Shown one piece after another: positions 10,781 to 21,075 of a stretch of 64,000 bases of DNA. The notes under the pieces were generated by a model. The model saw only the letters and a program-made list of their open reading frames with translations. It did not search any database and was not told where the DNA came from. Both the position numbers and the translations under genes were made by a program. This DNA comes from Eucommia ulmoides (taxonomy: Eukaryota > Streptophyta > Magnoliopsida > Garryales > Eucommiaceae). The DNA is taken from contig CM028334.1 in the NCBI GenBank assembly GCA_016647705.1, positions 12,681,546 to 12,745,545 on the forward strand, written 5' to 3'. How positions within the stretch are numbered: position 1 is the stretch's first letter; every line of letters begins with the position of its first letter.

Positions 10781-12197
10781 CTCCTTGTTATTTGTCGTAT
10801 TAGATTCAAGGAAAAGTTTTTTACTATTTTAATTGTAAACTTTTCAACGAGCAGTCATAGTTTCTTGTATTCGCCAAAGGCTTCAACAAAGACCATCTTT
10901 ATATCTAAGATATGAAACGACCAGAGAATAAATGCTAGAGTCAGATCACCCACTAACCGAGCTACCACAACTAGCTCATCAAATCGTTGAACTGCTTAGC
11001 CCAATATGTCAAAATTGGCTGAGTTACCAAAGTCAACCCATATCAATCGTTGAACTGCCTAGCCCAGTTCACGAATAGGCCAAGTTGCCTAACCCAGTTC
11101 GTCAAAATTGGTTGACCTACCAAAGTTAGCCTAAATCAAACCTTGAACTGCCTAGTTCACGTACAAACTGAGCTGCCTAGCCCAGTTTGTCAAAACTTGT
11201 TGATTAGCTAAAATCAGCCCAAATTAATACGTAACTACCTAGCCCAATTCATGTATGGACCGAACTGCTCAGCCCAATTCGTCAAAATTAGCTGAGCTGC
11301 AAGGCTAGCCTAGATCAATGTATAATCGCCTAGTACAGTCCACGTGCAAACCGAGCTATCTGGATTGATTCGCTAAGCTACCAAGACTAGCCCAGTGGTA
11401 AAACAAAATAATGAGTTTAGCTCATCCTAAAGATACCAAGGTCAACTCACCAACTACTAGCTCAGTTCAACCAAATTCCAGGTCAAGAAGTATAGTATTT
11501 ATTAATCTGGATTCATACAGTCCACATCGCGTTTATTACTTAAACTCGATATGGAGGAGGGCAGAGGATTAGAAGAATAAAAACATATTTCTTATTCTTC
11601 TCATATCACTTCTTACGCTCATTAGAAGTTTTGACTGGGAAGCTTACCCCCATTATCCCACACATTACTTATTCTTAACACCTGAAGGTTAAAAACCCAT
11701 ACTCTACACATTAATGATATTTGAACACAAGATCTATTCTAGAAAATCATTTAACACACGACACATGACGTTCAACAGTTTCTTACAAACAATGAACCTA
11801 TCATTATGATCCAAAATATAAAAAAAAAAATCTTGAACTTATCACTTCTAACGACAGAGTCAATACATGATAGATGTAATTACATTTCACAATGTCAAGA
11901 ATCCTGCTCATCCTACCCAAAATATTGTTCTTTAAGTCTTGAACTTATCACTTCTTATCATGGAGTTCGGACTGGAAAAGATAATTACGCATATTGTTAA
12001 AAAAAAATACTCTTGAAGCTGTTTTCAAATATGTAAGGGCTTATTAGTAATAAGCCCGTACTGTTCAAAAAATGCTCTTAAGTATTTTTTACAAAAAAAT
12101 ATATATAAAATAAAAAAATAAAAACTACTCTGACCCCGGAGAAGGCAAAGAGTCTAAGTCCTTGGAGTCCGAATTCGAGCGGTAGGAGTCACTCGCT
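10781..12197 (+). other. 3' non-coding region of Tat B
   Basis: Between integrase and the antisense ORF. The first part (about 10975-11390) is a tandem array described separately. The remainder (11400-12190) is unique A+T-rich sequence with one short direct repeat (CTTGAACTTATCACTTCT at about 11833 and 11940). I see no gene. Confidence 0.6.
10975..11390 (+). repeat. Tandem repeats (~95 bp x 4) in Tat B 3' region
   Basis: Four degenerate units share GAACTGCCTAGCCCAGTT, GTCAAAATTGGCTGAG and ACCAAAGTCAGCCCA-like blocks. Tandem arrays downstream of integrase are characteristic of Tat elements and can seed satellite DNA. Confidence 0.7.
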
Positions 12198-12581
12198 TCA
12201 TACTGGCTCAGAGCTAGAACCAGGAGTGTATCTTTTCCCTCTTCTCTTCGTTCTTGTCCATAAATTTCTCTTTTTCGCCTTCAACACATCATTATGGGTT
12301 TTATGGAAGTACACTTGGCCTCGTAGCTTTTTTATTTGTTTCACCGCCGCTAGCAACTGACCACGGAGTTCGTGGAGTTGGGATATCATGCAAAAATTAG
12401 CAGCATTGATGGAAGCATAGAGGACAGCGGCTTCCTCGATGGCCCGAAGCTTGGGATGCTTTTCGTCCATAGTCTTTTCCCTCATCATGAGTTGACGAAA
12501 AAGATACCCTTGTTTAACTTTTTTCTTTCGTTCAGCATGAACGACGTCAAAAATATCAGAAGTATATAACGACGAAGCCAT
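12198..12581 (-). CDS. Antisense ORF of Tat B, 127 codons, unknown function
   Basis: An uninterrupted minus-strand frame sits between integrase and the 3' LTR, antisense to the element. The product starts MASSLYTSDIFD, is rich in Lys/Arg, has a heptad-like segment in the middle (residues about 62-90, LHELRGQLLAAVKQIKKLRG) that could form a coiled coil, and ends with a basic KRRGKR patch that could be a nuclear signal. A TATA box (TATTTAAGG) lies about 95 bp upstream. Antisense ORFs at this position are known in Tat elements such as Retand and Grande; their function is unknown. It shares no obvious similarity with the Transposase_28-like antisense ORF of element A. Called on length, own promoter and position. 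Confidence 0.5.
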   Translation of the reverse strand: MASSLYTSDIFDVVHAERKKKVKQGYLFRQLMMREKTMDEKHPKLRAIEEAAVLYASINAANFCMISQLHELRGQLLAAVKQIKKLRGQVYFHKTHNDVLKAKKRNLWTRTKRRGKRYTPGSSSEPV

Positions 12582-12671
12582 ACTCGTACTAAAACAGAGG
12601 GAGGAAAAGGAAAACAGAAAAGAAAGAGGAACCGAAAGAAAAAATGTGAATATGTCTTGAGGAGGTCTGGG

Positions 12672-12680
12672 CCTTAAATA
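12672..12680 (-). promoter_or_regulatory. TATA box of the Tat B antisense ORF
   Basis: Minus strand TATTTAAGG, about 95 bp upstream of the ATG at 12581. Spacing mirrors the TATA-to-ATG distance (about 100 bp) of the antisense ORF in element A. Confidence 0.45.
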
Positions 12681-12681
12681 G

Positions 12682-13264
12682 CCAAACCGATGATCATGAA
12701 ACGAAGAAAAAGATAAAACTCAATCGTTGGGTTATTGATGACGTATGAGACCAAACAGAGGCATCAAGTATAAAAAGAAATGAGATGTTTTCCCAGGTCA
12801 AGTACGACAGGTACTTAAGGGCAGTCATAATTACCAAGCGTCATCATTACTAAACAGATAAGACTAAAAGTGGAAAGAACGATTAATTAATCAAACAGTG
12901 CCTAGCCGATCTGCACTGTGTGGGAGAAGTGTGGCGTAGAGCTTGGCAAATACTAATACTAGTCCACTAGGTAGGGTGAAAATCTGGTCAGAATTGAGCT
13001 AACCTCTACTAACGCTAAACTAAATCTGGTCAAGAGTGTATATCGGGCCAAACTTGGTCAAGAGTATATCGGGCCCCAACCAAAGGGCCCAAGAGTTTTG
13101 CACACGGCTACTAACTCCTTTATTGTCACCCCAGCTCGGGCCAAGAGTCCTAGGATAAGGTCTAAATTACAACCTCAGAAAAAGGCTCACTAAGGAACTG
13201 AAACAAAAGAAAAATGATCTTCCATCTCGCTTCAACGAATCGCCACAAAAGTCAGGAAGGCAAA
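12682..13264 (+). other. Tat B sequence between antisense promoter and 3' LTR
   Basis: About 580 bp with no reading frame of interest. The last bases before the LTR (AGTCAGGAAGGCAAA) are purine-rich and fill the polypurine-tract position, though degraded. A short duplicated phrase (GGTCAAGAGTATATCGGGCC) occurs at about 13030-13075. Confidence 0.5.
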
Positions 13265-13907
13265 TGATGTGGGAAAATTTCCCACGTGTGACTCATGAAA
13301 CAGGTACCAAGAAATTGAGCCGAATCAGTAGATAAAACTCAACCAGATAGGGACGGATTTGCAATCTAATGATTGCAAATGGACCGACACCCTTGGGGGC
13401 CCAAGATAAGATATGTATGGCCTGCTAATGAGGCCCAGCCATGCGTATGGGCCGATCCAGTGCCAAATGATGCCCCTCAATGGGGGTCTAAATATCAAGC
13501 CCAAATATGGAAGGTCAACGGTAATCGTTACCTCACCTACTCCCCTCACTATGCGCAGACGTGATCAACGCATTATCCCATAATGGGCACATGAATGACA
13601 TTCACGGCAGCTAAGAAAAGAACGTGGAGAGGATCATGGCCGAAACAATGACGAGTAGAATCGGCATACATATATATGAGAAAGATAAGTATCGAAAGAC
13701 AACTCTCTCAATACCATACTGAATATCCTTTAAAGTTTTCATTGTCTCTTTAGAGAAATTTGACCTTATTCTCACATCGGAAGTTCTTTGCCCGACACTA
13801 CATCGGTGTCCCCCATAGAACTAATTGGTTTTCAAGTCAGATTGTAGGTTGCGGAGGTTTCCGACATGTGAGGCCCTATAACACGTACTGGGTAATTTTT
13901 TGTAACA
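13265..13907 (+). repeat. 3' LTR of Tat element B (about 640 bp)
   Basis: It starts TGATGTGGGAAAATTTCCCACG, aligning with the TGATGGGGGTAAATTT start of the Tat A LTR, and ends near TTTTGTAACA. A TATATAT box is near 13668 and a Tat-like CGACACTACATCGGTGTCCCCC tract follows. It is half the length of LTR A and otherwise different, so A and B are different families. The exact right end is uncertain by a few bases. Confidence 0.55.
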
Positions 13908-14128
13908 TCATATATTCTCTTGAAACTTAATAATTAAATTTTTTTAGCTCTTTATTGCTTTATTTTTAGGTGCGAAAACAAATGGAAGTGATCTAAAGTT
14001 GTTTTTTTCTCTAAATGTATTATTTCTTTTTTAAAAAATATATATATTATTAAACATGAAATTAAAAGAAATAATTAATAGTCAAATTTTAAATACTATT
14101 AACATTAATTTTAATTCAATTTTTAAAA

Positions 14129-14157
14129 ACTCGCATGTTGTGCGAGTCTAAACCTAG
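14129..14157 (+). mobile_element. Helitron-like 3' end
   Basis: A perfect 7-bp stem (ACTCGCA / TGCGAGT, loop TGTTG) is followed six bases later by CTAG and then T. A hairpin about 10 bp before a CTRR end with a flanking T is the signature of Helitron 3' termini. I found no convincing TC-type 5' end nearby, so the element's length is unknown. Confidence 0.45.
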
Positions 14158-14169
14158 TATTACCTAAAA

Positions 14170-15100
14170 GGCAAGGTTGGCCTTGAAATGTACGAGACCC
14201 TAGGCAAACTTTTGAAATGAGGTCTTTTTTTTTATTATTTTTTAACTGACTAATGAATCACGATTATATTCATAAATTTGAATTTAAATAAAAATATACT
14301 AACATCAATTAAACAATTGCGCGCGCCCACACCCAAAAAAATAAAAATAAATAAATAAATAAATCCATTATATTATAATTTAACAAAATCTAACTTACCA
14401 AAATAAATTTAAAAAATAAAAATAAAAAACATGGACCATCTGAATAAAACATTAAGTAAACATTACTCTCCCAGCATTTTACAATACAAAATTACTAATT
14501 CAACTTGTGTAATCAATCTTCTCGGAGTACTTCTTTTACAATAGATAATAAGGCGATCGTTACGGGTCAACAATACCCTATATGCAGTTCATACATTTGG
14601 AAAATAATCATCCCTTACTCTCAAATAATTCAATACTTCAAGTGATTTTTATTGTTTTTTTTTTTTTGGTAAAATCTCTTTCAAGACTAATTCCAAAAAT
14701 AAATCTCTCCCATCAACGTTTGGAACTCAAGTCTTGTTTCATGAATTCATCGAGGTTAGCACAATAAATCTTCAAACTTTCATCACGTGCAGAATTCAAC
14801 TTTCACAAATCAAACAAAATCCAAACTTTTCTTCAACTTCTTCAATCGTATTCGTATTCGTATTTGTATTCACATTCACATTCACATTCACATTCATATG
14901 TTCCTCATTCACCAAGTTTTCTTCGTTCTTACCATCTTTTATCAAATTATCATCAACCAAATTCTCTACTTGCCTGTTACAATCGAAAAATCTATGAAGA
15001 GCACCTGCTTGAGATTGAATCAAAATTTCTATTCATTTCATTTTTTTTATTTTTTTATTTTTTTATCCGGAAACTTACTTTCTTGGCGGAAATAAGTAAC
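14170..15100 (-). pseudogene. Fragment of a hAT (ZMYM1/TTF-type) transposase and element end
   Basis: The minus frame at about 15023-14796 starts LIQSQAGALHRFF, which resembles the N-terminal 'QSQRGALDKFF' stretch of plant ZMYM1-like hAT proteins. It is followed by Asn/Glu-rich sequence containing an NVNVNVNTNTNT tract encoded by a hexamer microsatellite. At 14188-14230 a CCCTAGGCAAACTTTTGAAATGAGG phrase resembles the ends of the same element group. Only about 0.9 kb remains, against roughly 2.4 kb of coding sequence in complete relatives. It is a scrap, and the assignment rests on one motif. Confidence 0.35.
14842..14897. repeat. Hexamer microsatellite (ATTCGT/ATTCAC)n
   Basis: About nine hexamers: ATTCGT units followed by ATTCAC units. 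On the minus strand they encode alternating Asn-Thr and Asn-Val, giving a low-complexity peptide in the hAT scrap. Confidence 0.85.
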
Positions 15101-15151
15101 AACTGAGGATACAATGATAAAGGAGAAAAACTAAAATTAATTAAATAATAT

Positions 15152-17200
15152 TGTTGACCCTAAAAGATATTTGGTGGTTTTGATGACACAATTCACTTGA
15201 ATGTTTTGTTGGACTAATGATTTTATTGAAGATTTGATTATAAAGATTAGTCATGATGATCAAGTGATTGATGAGACAAAAATGGAAATCAATGTGAATG
15301 CTTCAAGATGATATCAATGAAAGATGATGAAGAATCAATTACGAAAGAATTTTCTGTATTCCTAGGTAAAACATCGTTAACCTTTATAAACTCTTGATAT
15401 AACCCGACTAAGATCACCCATTACATAAAATTGTCTCGTATGCTCTTATATATTTATTATGTGTTTAGCGGTGGTCTTATAATGATTTAAAAGAGTTTTT
15501 AAGAAAGATATAGGTAGAATCGATCAACTGATTGTAACTGAATTTCGAGAAGTTGGTTAAAAGCTAAAAATTGCTCAAATGGTTGACTAGAAAGGTCATT
15601 GGTCGCCTAAAAGTTACAGGTTCCCAAAAATCTTTAAAAAATTGGGAATCGGTTGACGGACTAGGCTGCTAATAGATACAGGTTCCTAGAAGACTAAAAT
15701 TGGTCGACTAACATGGATATCTGGTTAACCAAAACATCTTGAATTCTTGGATTTTTTTTTTTAATGTTAGGCTTCAAACAGTCGTTTGATTATGGGAACG
15801 GTCGACCGATTGGTTATATTTTTTTAAACATTCTGAACGTTATTCCTTGATATTTTTGCTTTGATATTTATGTTTAAATATTTTTAAATGGTTTAAAATA
15901 TTTTTTAATGGTTGAAAATATTTTTTTCATTTGAAAATAAGGTTTTATTGAAAATTCATTTCGGTCCCCTATCTTTATGATCTTATAGTTTTACTAGTCA
16001 AATCTTCTTTCCATATATTTTGGTACCGATATCTGAATTATTTTATGACTAAATATGGACTTTAAATGAGCTAAATACATGGTCAAAGTAGCTATTATTG
16101 GTTAAGTCAAATATTAAGGGTTTAAGGGAGAGATATTAGGCAAAAGATTTGAAAACTAGTCGTTAGAGTGTACCTTTGAAAATAGATATTTATTACCTGC
16201 GTTTTTCAGAGAAAATATATCTATAAAATCAAAATTTTGAGAGAGAAAAAAAAATACTTTTTAAAATATTATTAGAGGCAAAATATTTGTGAAAATTTAG
16301 ATTGAGATAATGCAAATTTGATCGGAGAAAAATTATGTTAAAGGTATTCTAACTTTCCTGTGAAATTGAGAAGTATTGCATTCATTTTCAAATCATTCAT
16401 TAAAGTAATTGTCGGTGAGATTGTTTTGATTATTTTTATTGATCTATTTGTGTGCTCAAATTCTGTGTTATAAGGTTACTTGATTATCTATCATTTTTTT
16501 AGTCTGTGATATCAATTGAATATTTCTATGGAAAATGATTTTGAAAATCTTTAATATATCTTTATTAAAAATATTTTTCCAAAAAGATAAAAAACGATTT
16601 CTGATATCTGGTGTTACCTTATTTTTTGCTTATTTGATGAAATACATATTATTGTTCTCACATAATTTAATTGATACATTGTGAAATCACTTTTATCACC
16701 TTGATTGGGGTATCAATTGAGATTATATTTGTTAACGTTGGTAGAAGCTCTTGTGAGAAGAAACTTAATTTTTTTTATTTTTTTTGTATTTGTGAGGCTG
16801 TAACTCGGACTTAGGTGTAATTGGTTTAGGTGAGAGTGTGATTAGGTATAAAGTGAACTTACCTAATCAGGGTTTATAAGGATTTGATTCTTATCTGTAA
16901 AAAGAAGCAGCGTGGGTTTGATTATTACATGTGAAAAGAATCGGAGTGATTTTTAGTGGATTGAAATCTCTTAGAGAGCTCAGGGGAGTAGATATAGGTA
17001 AGAGTAGTTTGCCAAACTACTATAAAATATCACGTGTCAATATTTCTATCACTTCTCTCTATATTTGTAGTAGTTATCACGTTTGGACATTTAATCAGAT
17101 AAAATCGATTAAGAAAAATTAATTGATTTAAAATTCTAAACTACCAAATTCTTTCTCCTCTCTTGGGTAGATATTTGGGCCAAAAAATATTATATTTCTA
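15152..17200 (+). repeat. Probable solo LTR of a SIRE/Maximus-like Copia element (~2 kb)
   Basis: Begins TGTTGACCCTAAAAG, followed by GGTTTTGATGACACAA, a start shared by SIRE/Maximus LTRs. The first half repeatedly uses GGTTGAC/GGTCGACCGATTGG phrases, also typical. The end region (about 16800-17190) has the GTGTAATTGG...AGAGTAGTTTGCC style of SIRE U5. No internal gag-pol adjoins on either side, so a solo LTR is likely. The right boundary is not certain (17160-17210). Short open frames inside (for example 16931-17122) are not genes. Confidence 0.45.
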
Positions 17201-18193
17201 ACTTAATTAAGAAAAAATTAGAGAGAATCTCACTTTTACCATTAAAATTAAAATAGAGCACCACTTGCAAGCCCATGTTGAGAAAACATCACTTATATAT
17301 TTATTATTTAAAATAAACTCAAATACATATTCTCTCATTACATCAATTGTAATATAATAAATGGGGGATGTAAATGTTACCGCTCAACAACAATGTTAAT
17401 AGTAACATAATGAATGAAGGGATGTAAATATTGTTGTACAACAATAATGTCAACAGTAACATAATGAAAAGGGGATATAAATGTCCCTATACAACAAACA
17501 ACTACCATATGTCAAATGGATTTTTCTTTAAACTTAAATAACTACATAGATATAAGAATGAATTAGTAATGGCCTTTAGGCCTATGATAAAATACCCCTT
17601 ACTTAAAAGAAAATACCACTTAGAATTTTTACCGAGTGTTTTAAATTCTTACTCAAATCAATCCCAATTCAATGAAGATTTAAAAAGACATTAGATGTAA
17701 ATAATTTATTAAACTAAACAATTTTAAAAGTCACATGAACTTTAAAATTGATCACTATGAGTAATTTATTAAACTAAATTATTGAAAGCACAATCGGTTA
17801 TTTAATATGATTAATATAATAAAGTAAACAAAATCAAACACACAAATAAACTAATACAATCCACTTAAGTATTATAATTCACTAAACTAAATAATTTAAA
17901 TTTCATATTAATTTAAACTAGAAGAAGAAGAAGAAGAAAGAACATGCCTCAAACTTGGAAGAATGGAGTAATAAAACATCCCTATAGTCGAAGAAAAATG
18001 CTAGTTCCCGTGGAAGTGTAGTGTGTAGAATAGAAGAGGAATAAACAATTTTCTTTTCTTGAAAGTGATTAAACTTGTAGAAGAATATTGATTTTTTATT
18101 ATAATAAAAAAAATAAAGAACTGGGCTTTAGGATAGAGGATGCTACCGTGTCTTAGCTTTCCCTCATAACCCTAGCACTTTAGATAAGCTACC
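17200..18193. other. A+T-rich spacer
   Basis: No gene seen. It contains a short tandem array (17361-17495), a GAA trinucleotide run near 17920-17938 and otherwise unique sequence up to the chromovirus boundary. Confidence 0.6.
17361..17495. repeat. Tandem repeat, ~53 bp x 2.6
   Basis: Units share GGGATGTAAAT, CAACAACAATGT and AGTAACATAATGAA blocks; the third copy is partial. Confidence 0.7.
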
Positions 18194-18617
18194 TGTCATG
18201 GACTTATTTTCCCCAAAGTCATCGTGCGGCACTTAATTTCGATTCTAACTCCTTGGAAGAACTAAATAAGCCTTACCAAGACAACCAATCAAACAAAAGG
18301 AAGCTAGAAAGCTTTAGAGAGAGAGAGAGAGTTTGGGAGAATGAGGAAGCTTGTATTGCAATTCTCAACTTGGTGAGAAGCAAATGAGCTCCCTCTCCTT
18401 TATATAGGCCAAGGGCCTTACAATGAACGGTCGAGATCGTTTCGATCTAACAGCTACATTTTATCATCTAGAAAATTCTATGAGATATTAACAAAGGAGT
18501 ATTCTATAATGGATTTCTTTAGAAGAGTGGGGAAGGTAATGGAGTTATCTAGGGTTCTCTATAGTTCTTCACAATATCCTTGAATATTCTAGAAACTATG
18601 AAGCATCCAAGGTTAAC
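18194..18617 (-). repeat. Chromovirus 3' LTR, first part
   Basis: Matches 26915-27330 of the right LTR, including a TATA box (TATATAAAG, minus, about 18399-18407). Interrupted at 18617 by the nested element; the remainder reappears at about 22012. Confidence 0.85.
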
Positions 18618-19561
18618 TGTCACAAGGTCGAATTTTTAGCGCAAAAATTGCAACCATGTGATGGCCTAGTTGCACCGACAACTAGCAGTCCCGTGAATGT
18701 TCAGCCATGCAACGAAAATGCAACGACAGTCTATAAACACGCACACGTTTTTGTAACGTAATACAATGGGAACACACCGAAACAGTACTGGAAGGTCACC
18801 CACGCAACGGCACACTAACGTTTACGGGAAAAGCCTAACCTTACATTAATTAACTCGGGCTACAAGGAACCAATTTACATTAATGGTCTATCAATCCACT
18901 ACTGCTCATTCACTAAACCAAAAACAAACCAAAACGTTACAATTTATAGGAGAAGACAGCAATTAACAGCCTCAACTGTATAGGCAGACTACCAACACCT
19001 ATCCTGACACATGTCAGCAACATAGAAGTTAGTTTTCCTGTCTGAAAACCAACCAAAAACGCCCAGAAACTGACCGGAACTGCCTGGTAACCTCCAGTCC
19101 ATCAACTCACCTCAAGCTCAACATTCTTCCAGTGTTTTTGCAATGTCCCAACAGTTTGCCTCGTTGGCATATCGTCCCATAGTCAACCAACATTCCCCAA
19201 CATCTAGCCACGCCGAAGCGTGGTCAGAACGCGTCGTTGCGCCCAACGACTGCCAACGTCCCGTATGCATTTTCGGTACCAGAATGCACCGTCACCGAAC
19301 GACGCGTCATGTCCCACACATGACTTTGCCTACAACGTAGCCTTGCGCCTACGTTGCACCGTCTTGCCTCAATACCGCACCGAGGTCTTCCTCACTGCCC
19401 AACACCTGCCTGTGTTGTGTCACAACACCTTAGTCCACCGACGTGCACCAAGTTGGTACTGTCCTTCCCAACGACCTCATCCATGTCACATGCACCGTGT
19501 CCGATAGGAAAGTGCACCAAATCGGTGTTATTTGGCCATCCAGCGTTGTTTGGAGCTAAAC
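18618..19561 (-). repeat. 3' LTR of the nested gag-only element
   Basis: About 944 bp, direct repeat of 21076-22006. Right end falls at a CTAAAC/CTAACA position beside a minus-strand polypurine tract (TTGGTGGGGGTGG). Confidence 0.8.
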
Positions 19562-21061
19562 CACCCCCACCAAAAGAATCTGGCGTCCTCGTCGGATCGA
19601 TCCCAGCACGATCTGCCAACCGTTCTACCACAGTCTTTAATCTGTCAGCATCCATCTCAATTCGTTGCAACTTTTTGCAACATGTTCGTCAATTTTGTCT
19701 GCTACAGTCTTTTCAATCTGCCCGCTGACTTTTACCAGTCTATTGCAACTCCCTGCAACGTACTTTCCACAGAATGTCGTCCGTGACCAGATTGACCACC
19801 AGCCCCGTTGCTACCACAACAACCTCGTTTGGAAACCTGTCAATAACCAGCCGCCTCCGGTTATTTTGCAACATGGGACATAGAATAGTTTTCGGCATCC
19901 TACGTCCCAAATCAGGTTCTTTACTTACCCATTTTCAGATCGCCCCGGTCTGCTCATTGTTATCCAACAACAACAGTGCACCGACGCGCGCCGTCTTCCA
20001 CCCAAAGCCTTCATCGTTTGATTTCTCCCGAACCACTGTCGACGATTTTTCTTTCTTTGGATAGTCCCTCACTCGGTGTAGACTGTCGCAAATTAAACAA
20101 CCTCGGCTTTTGCCTACAACCGACATCGGTTGTGATTTTAAACCAGGACCCTCAGAGACGTTGGACTCCGTGCCTTTATTTTTCCAATCCTTCATACCCT
20201 CGTTCATTTTCTCTTTGTCTTTCTTACCTGACTTCCGGTCGGATCCACTACCGTCTCGTGTCAGGTTGTAGTCAGTCAGGCTGTTTACCACCGCCACGGC
20301 AGTCGGTAGGTGTCACACGCCCTGTCGTCTCAATTCTGCTTGCGCCCACGATTGCAAGTCAGAGGTAAAATTGAACAACTTGTCCTCCTCCGACATATTT
20401 TTCACATCCAACAGCAAAGATATGAACTCTTTCATGTACTAACGTACCGATCCCATGTGCTTGAGTCGCTGCAATTAATCTTGAGCCACCCAACTCGAGT
20501 TTGTTGGTAGGAACTGCTCCCTGAGTTCCTTCTTCAAATCTGCCCAAGTGGGTTATCGTTGGACGTGTGCTGTCAGCTATACGAGTTCGCTACCATAGCT
20601 TCGCATCTTCAACCATGTACATACTCGATATGGAAACTTGATTACCGTCACGAACATGAGTAATCTGTAAATATTGCTCCATGTCCCAAATGAAGTTCTC
20701 TAATTCCTTGGCACTCAAAGTGCCCGAAAATGCCGTTGGCTCCGACACCTTCATTCGTGTTGGTCCGTCCCCCAACGTGCACTGTCCACAACGGCCTTCT
20801 TAAAAACAACAGCTCCATCCTCAACGCTTTTGAGGTTTCTTTTCAGAACATTGACCAGCGCAATCAATGGCTCCGCAATGGATGTGATTCTGGCCGTCAT
20901 ATTGGTACAAAATTCCTCAAAGGAAATTCGCAGATTCACAACGTCGACCCTCAGTTCAGCGTTTGGACGGACAGGTTCACATCACCACCAGTCGGTGGCG
21001 CAGCCACGTAGTCCTCCAACGCTTCTAGTAAACTGCTCAAACTTGATGTAGAAGCCATCCT
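19562..21061 (-). pseudogene. gag region of the nested element
   Basis: Minus-strand remnants in order: an N-terminal helix-rich part (about 21040-20750), a retrotransposon gag core with PTAFSGTLSAKELENFIWDMEQYL and VSISSMYMVEDAKLW (20590-20760), and a zinc knuckle CLICDSLHRVRDYP (about 20090). Gag forms the particle and packages RNA. The same WDMEQY-type core and a similar knuckle occur in chromovirus Gag. No protease, reverse transcriptase or integrase follows. Broken fossil with several interruptions. Confidence 0.75.
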
Positions 21062-21074
21062 GCTCTCATACCCA
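21062..21074 (-). promoter_or_regulatory. Degenerate primer-binding site of the nested element
   Basis: Minus strand TGGGTATGAGAGC just inside the LTR at 21076, close to the initiator-Met site TGGTATCAGAGC. It sets the element's orientation. Confidence 0.5.
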
Positions 21075-21075
21075 T

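Larger units (their letters stand above)
6710..13907 (+). mobile_element. Tat-lineage Ty3/Gypsy element B (plus strand), 5'-truncated
   Basis: Domain order on the plus strand is protease, reverse transcriptase, RNase H, a second (archaeal-type) RNase H, integrase, then a long 3' non-coding part with tandem repeats, an antisense ORF and a 3' LTR. The double RNase H and the long 3' region with extra ORF mark the Tat lineage. The 5' LTR, leader and gag are absent; the left limit is the switch from the antisense ORF of element A to protease sequence near 6710. The coding region is broken in many places (well over ten). No target duplication can be read because the left end is missing. Confidence 0.8.

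Noticed and set aside
19143-20510. Numerous plus-strand frames across the nested gag-only element
   Set aside because: Shadow frames of the minus-strand gag and of the G+C-richer LTR.
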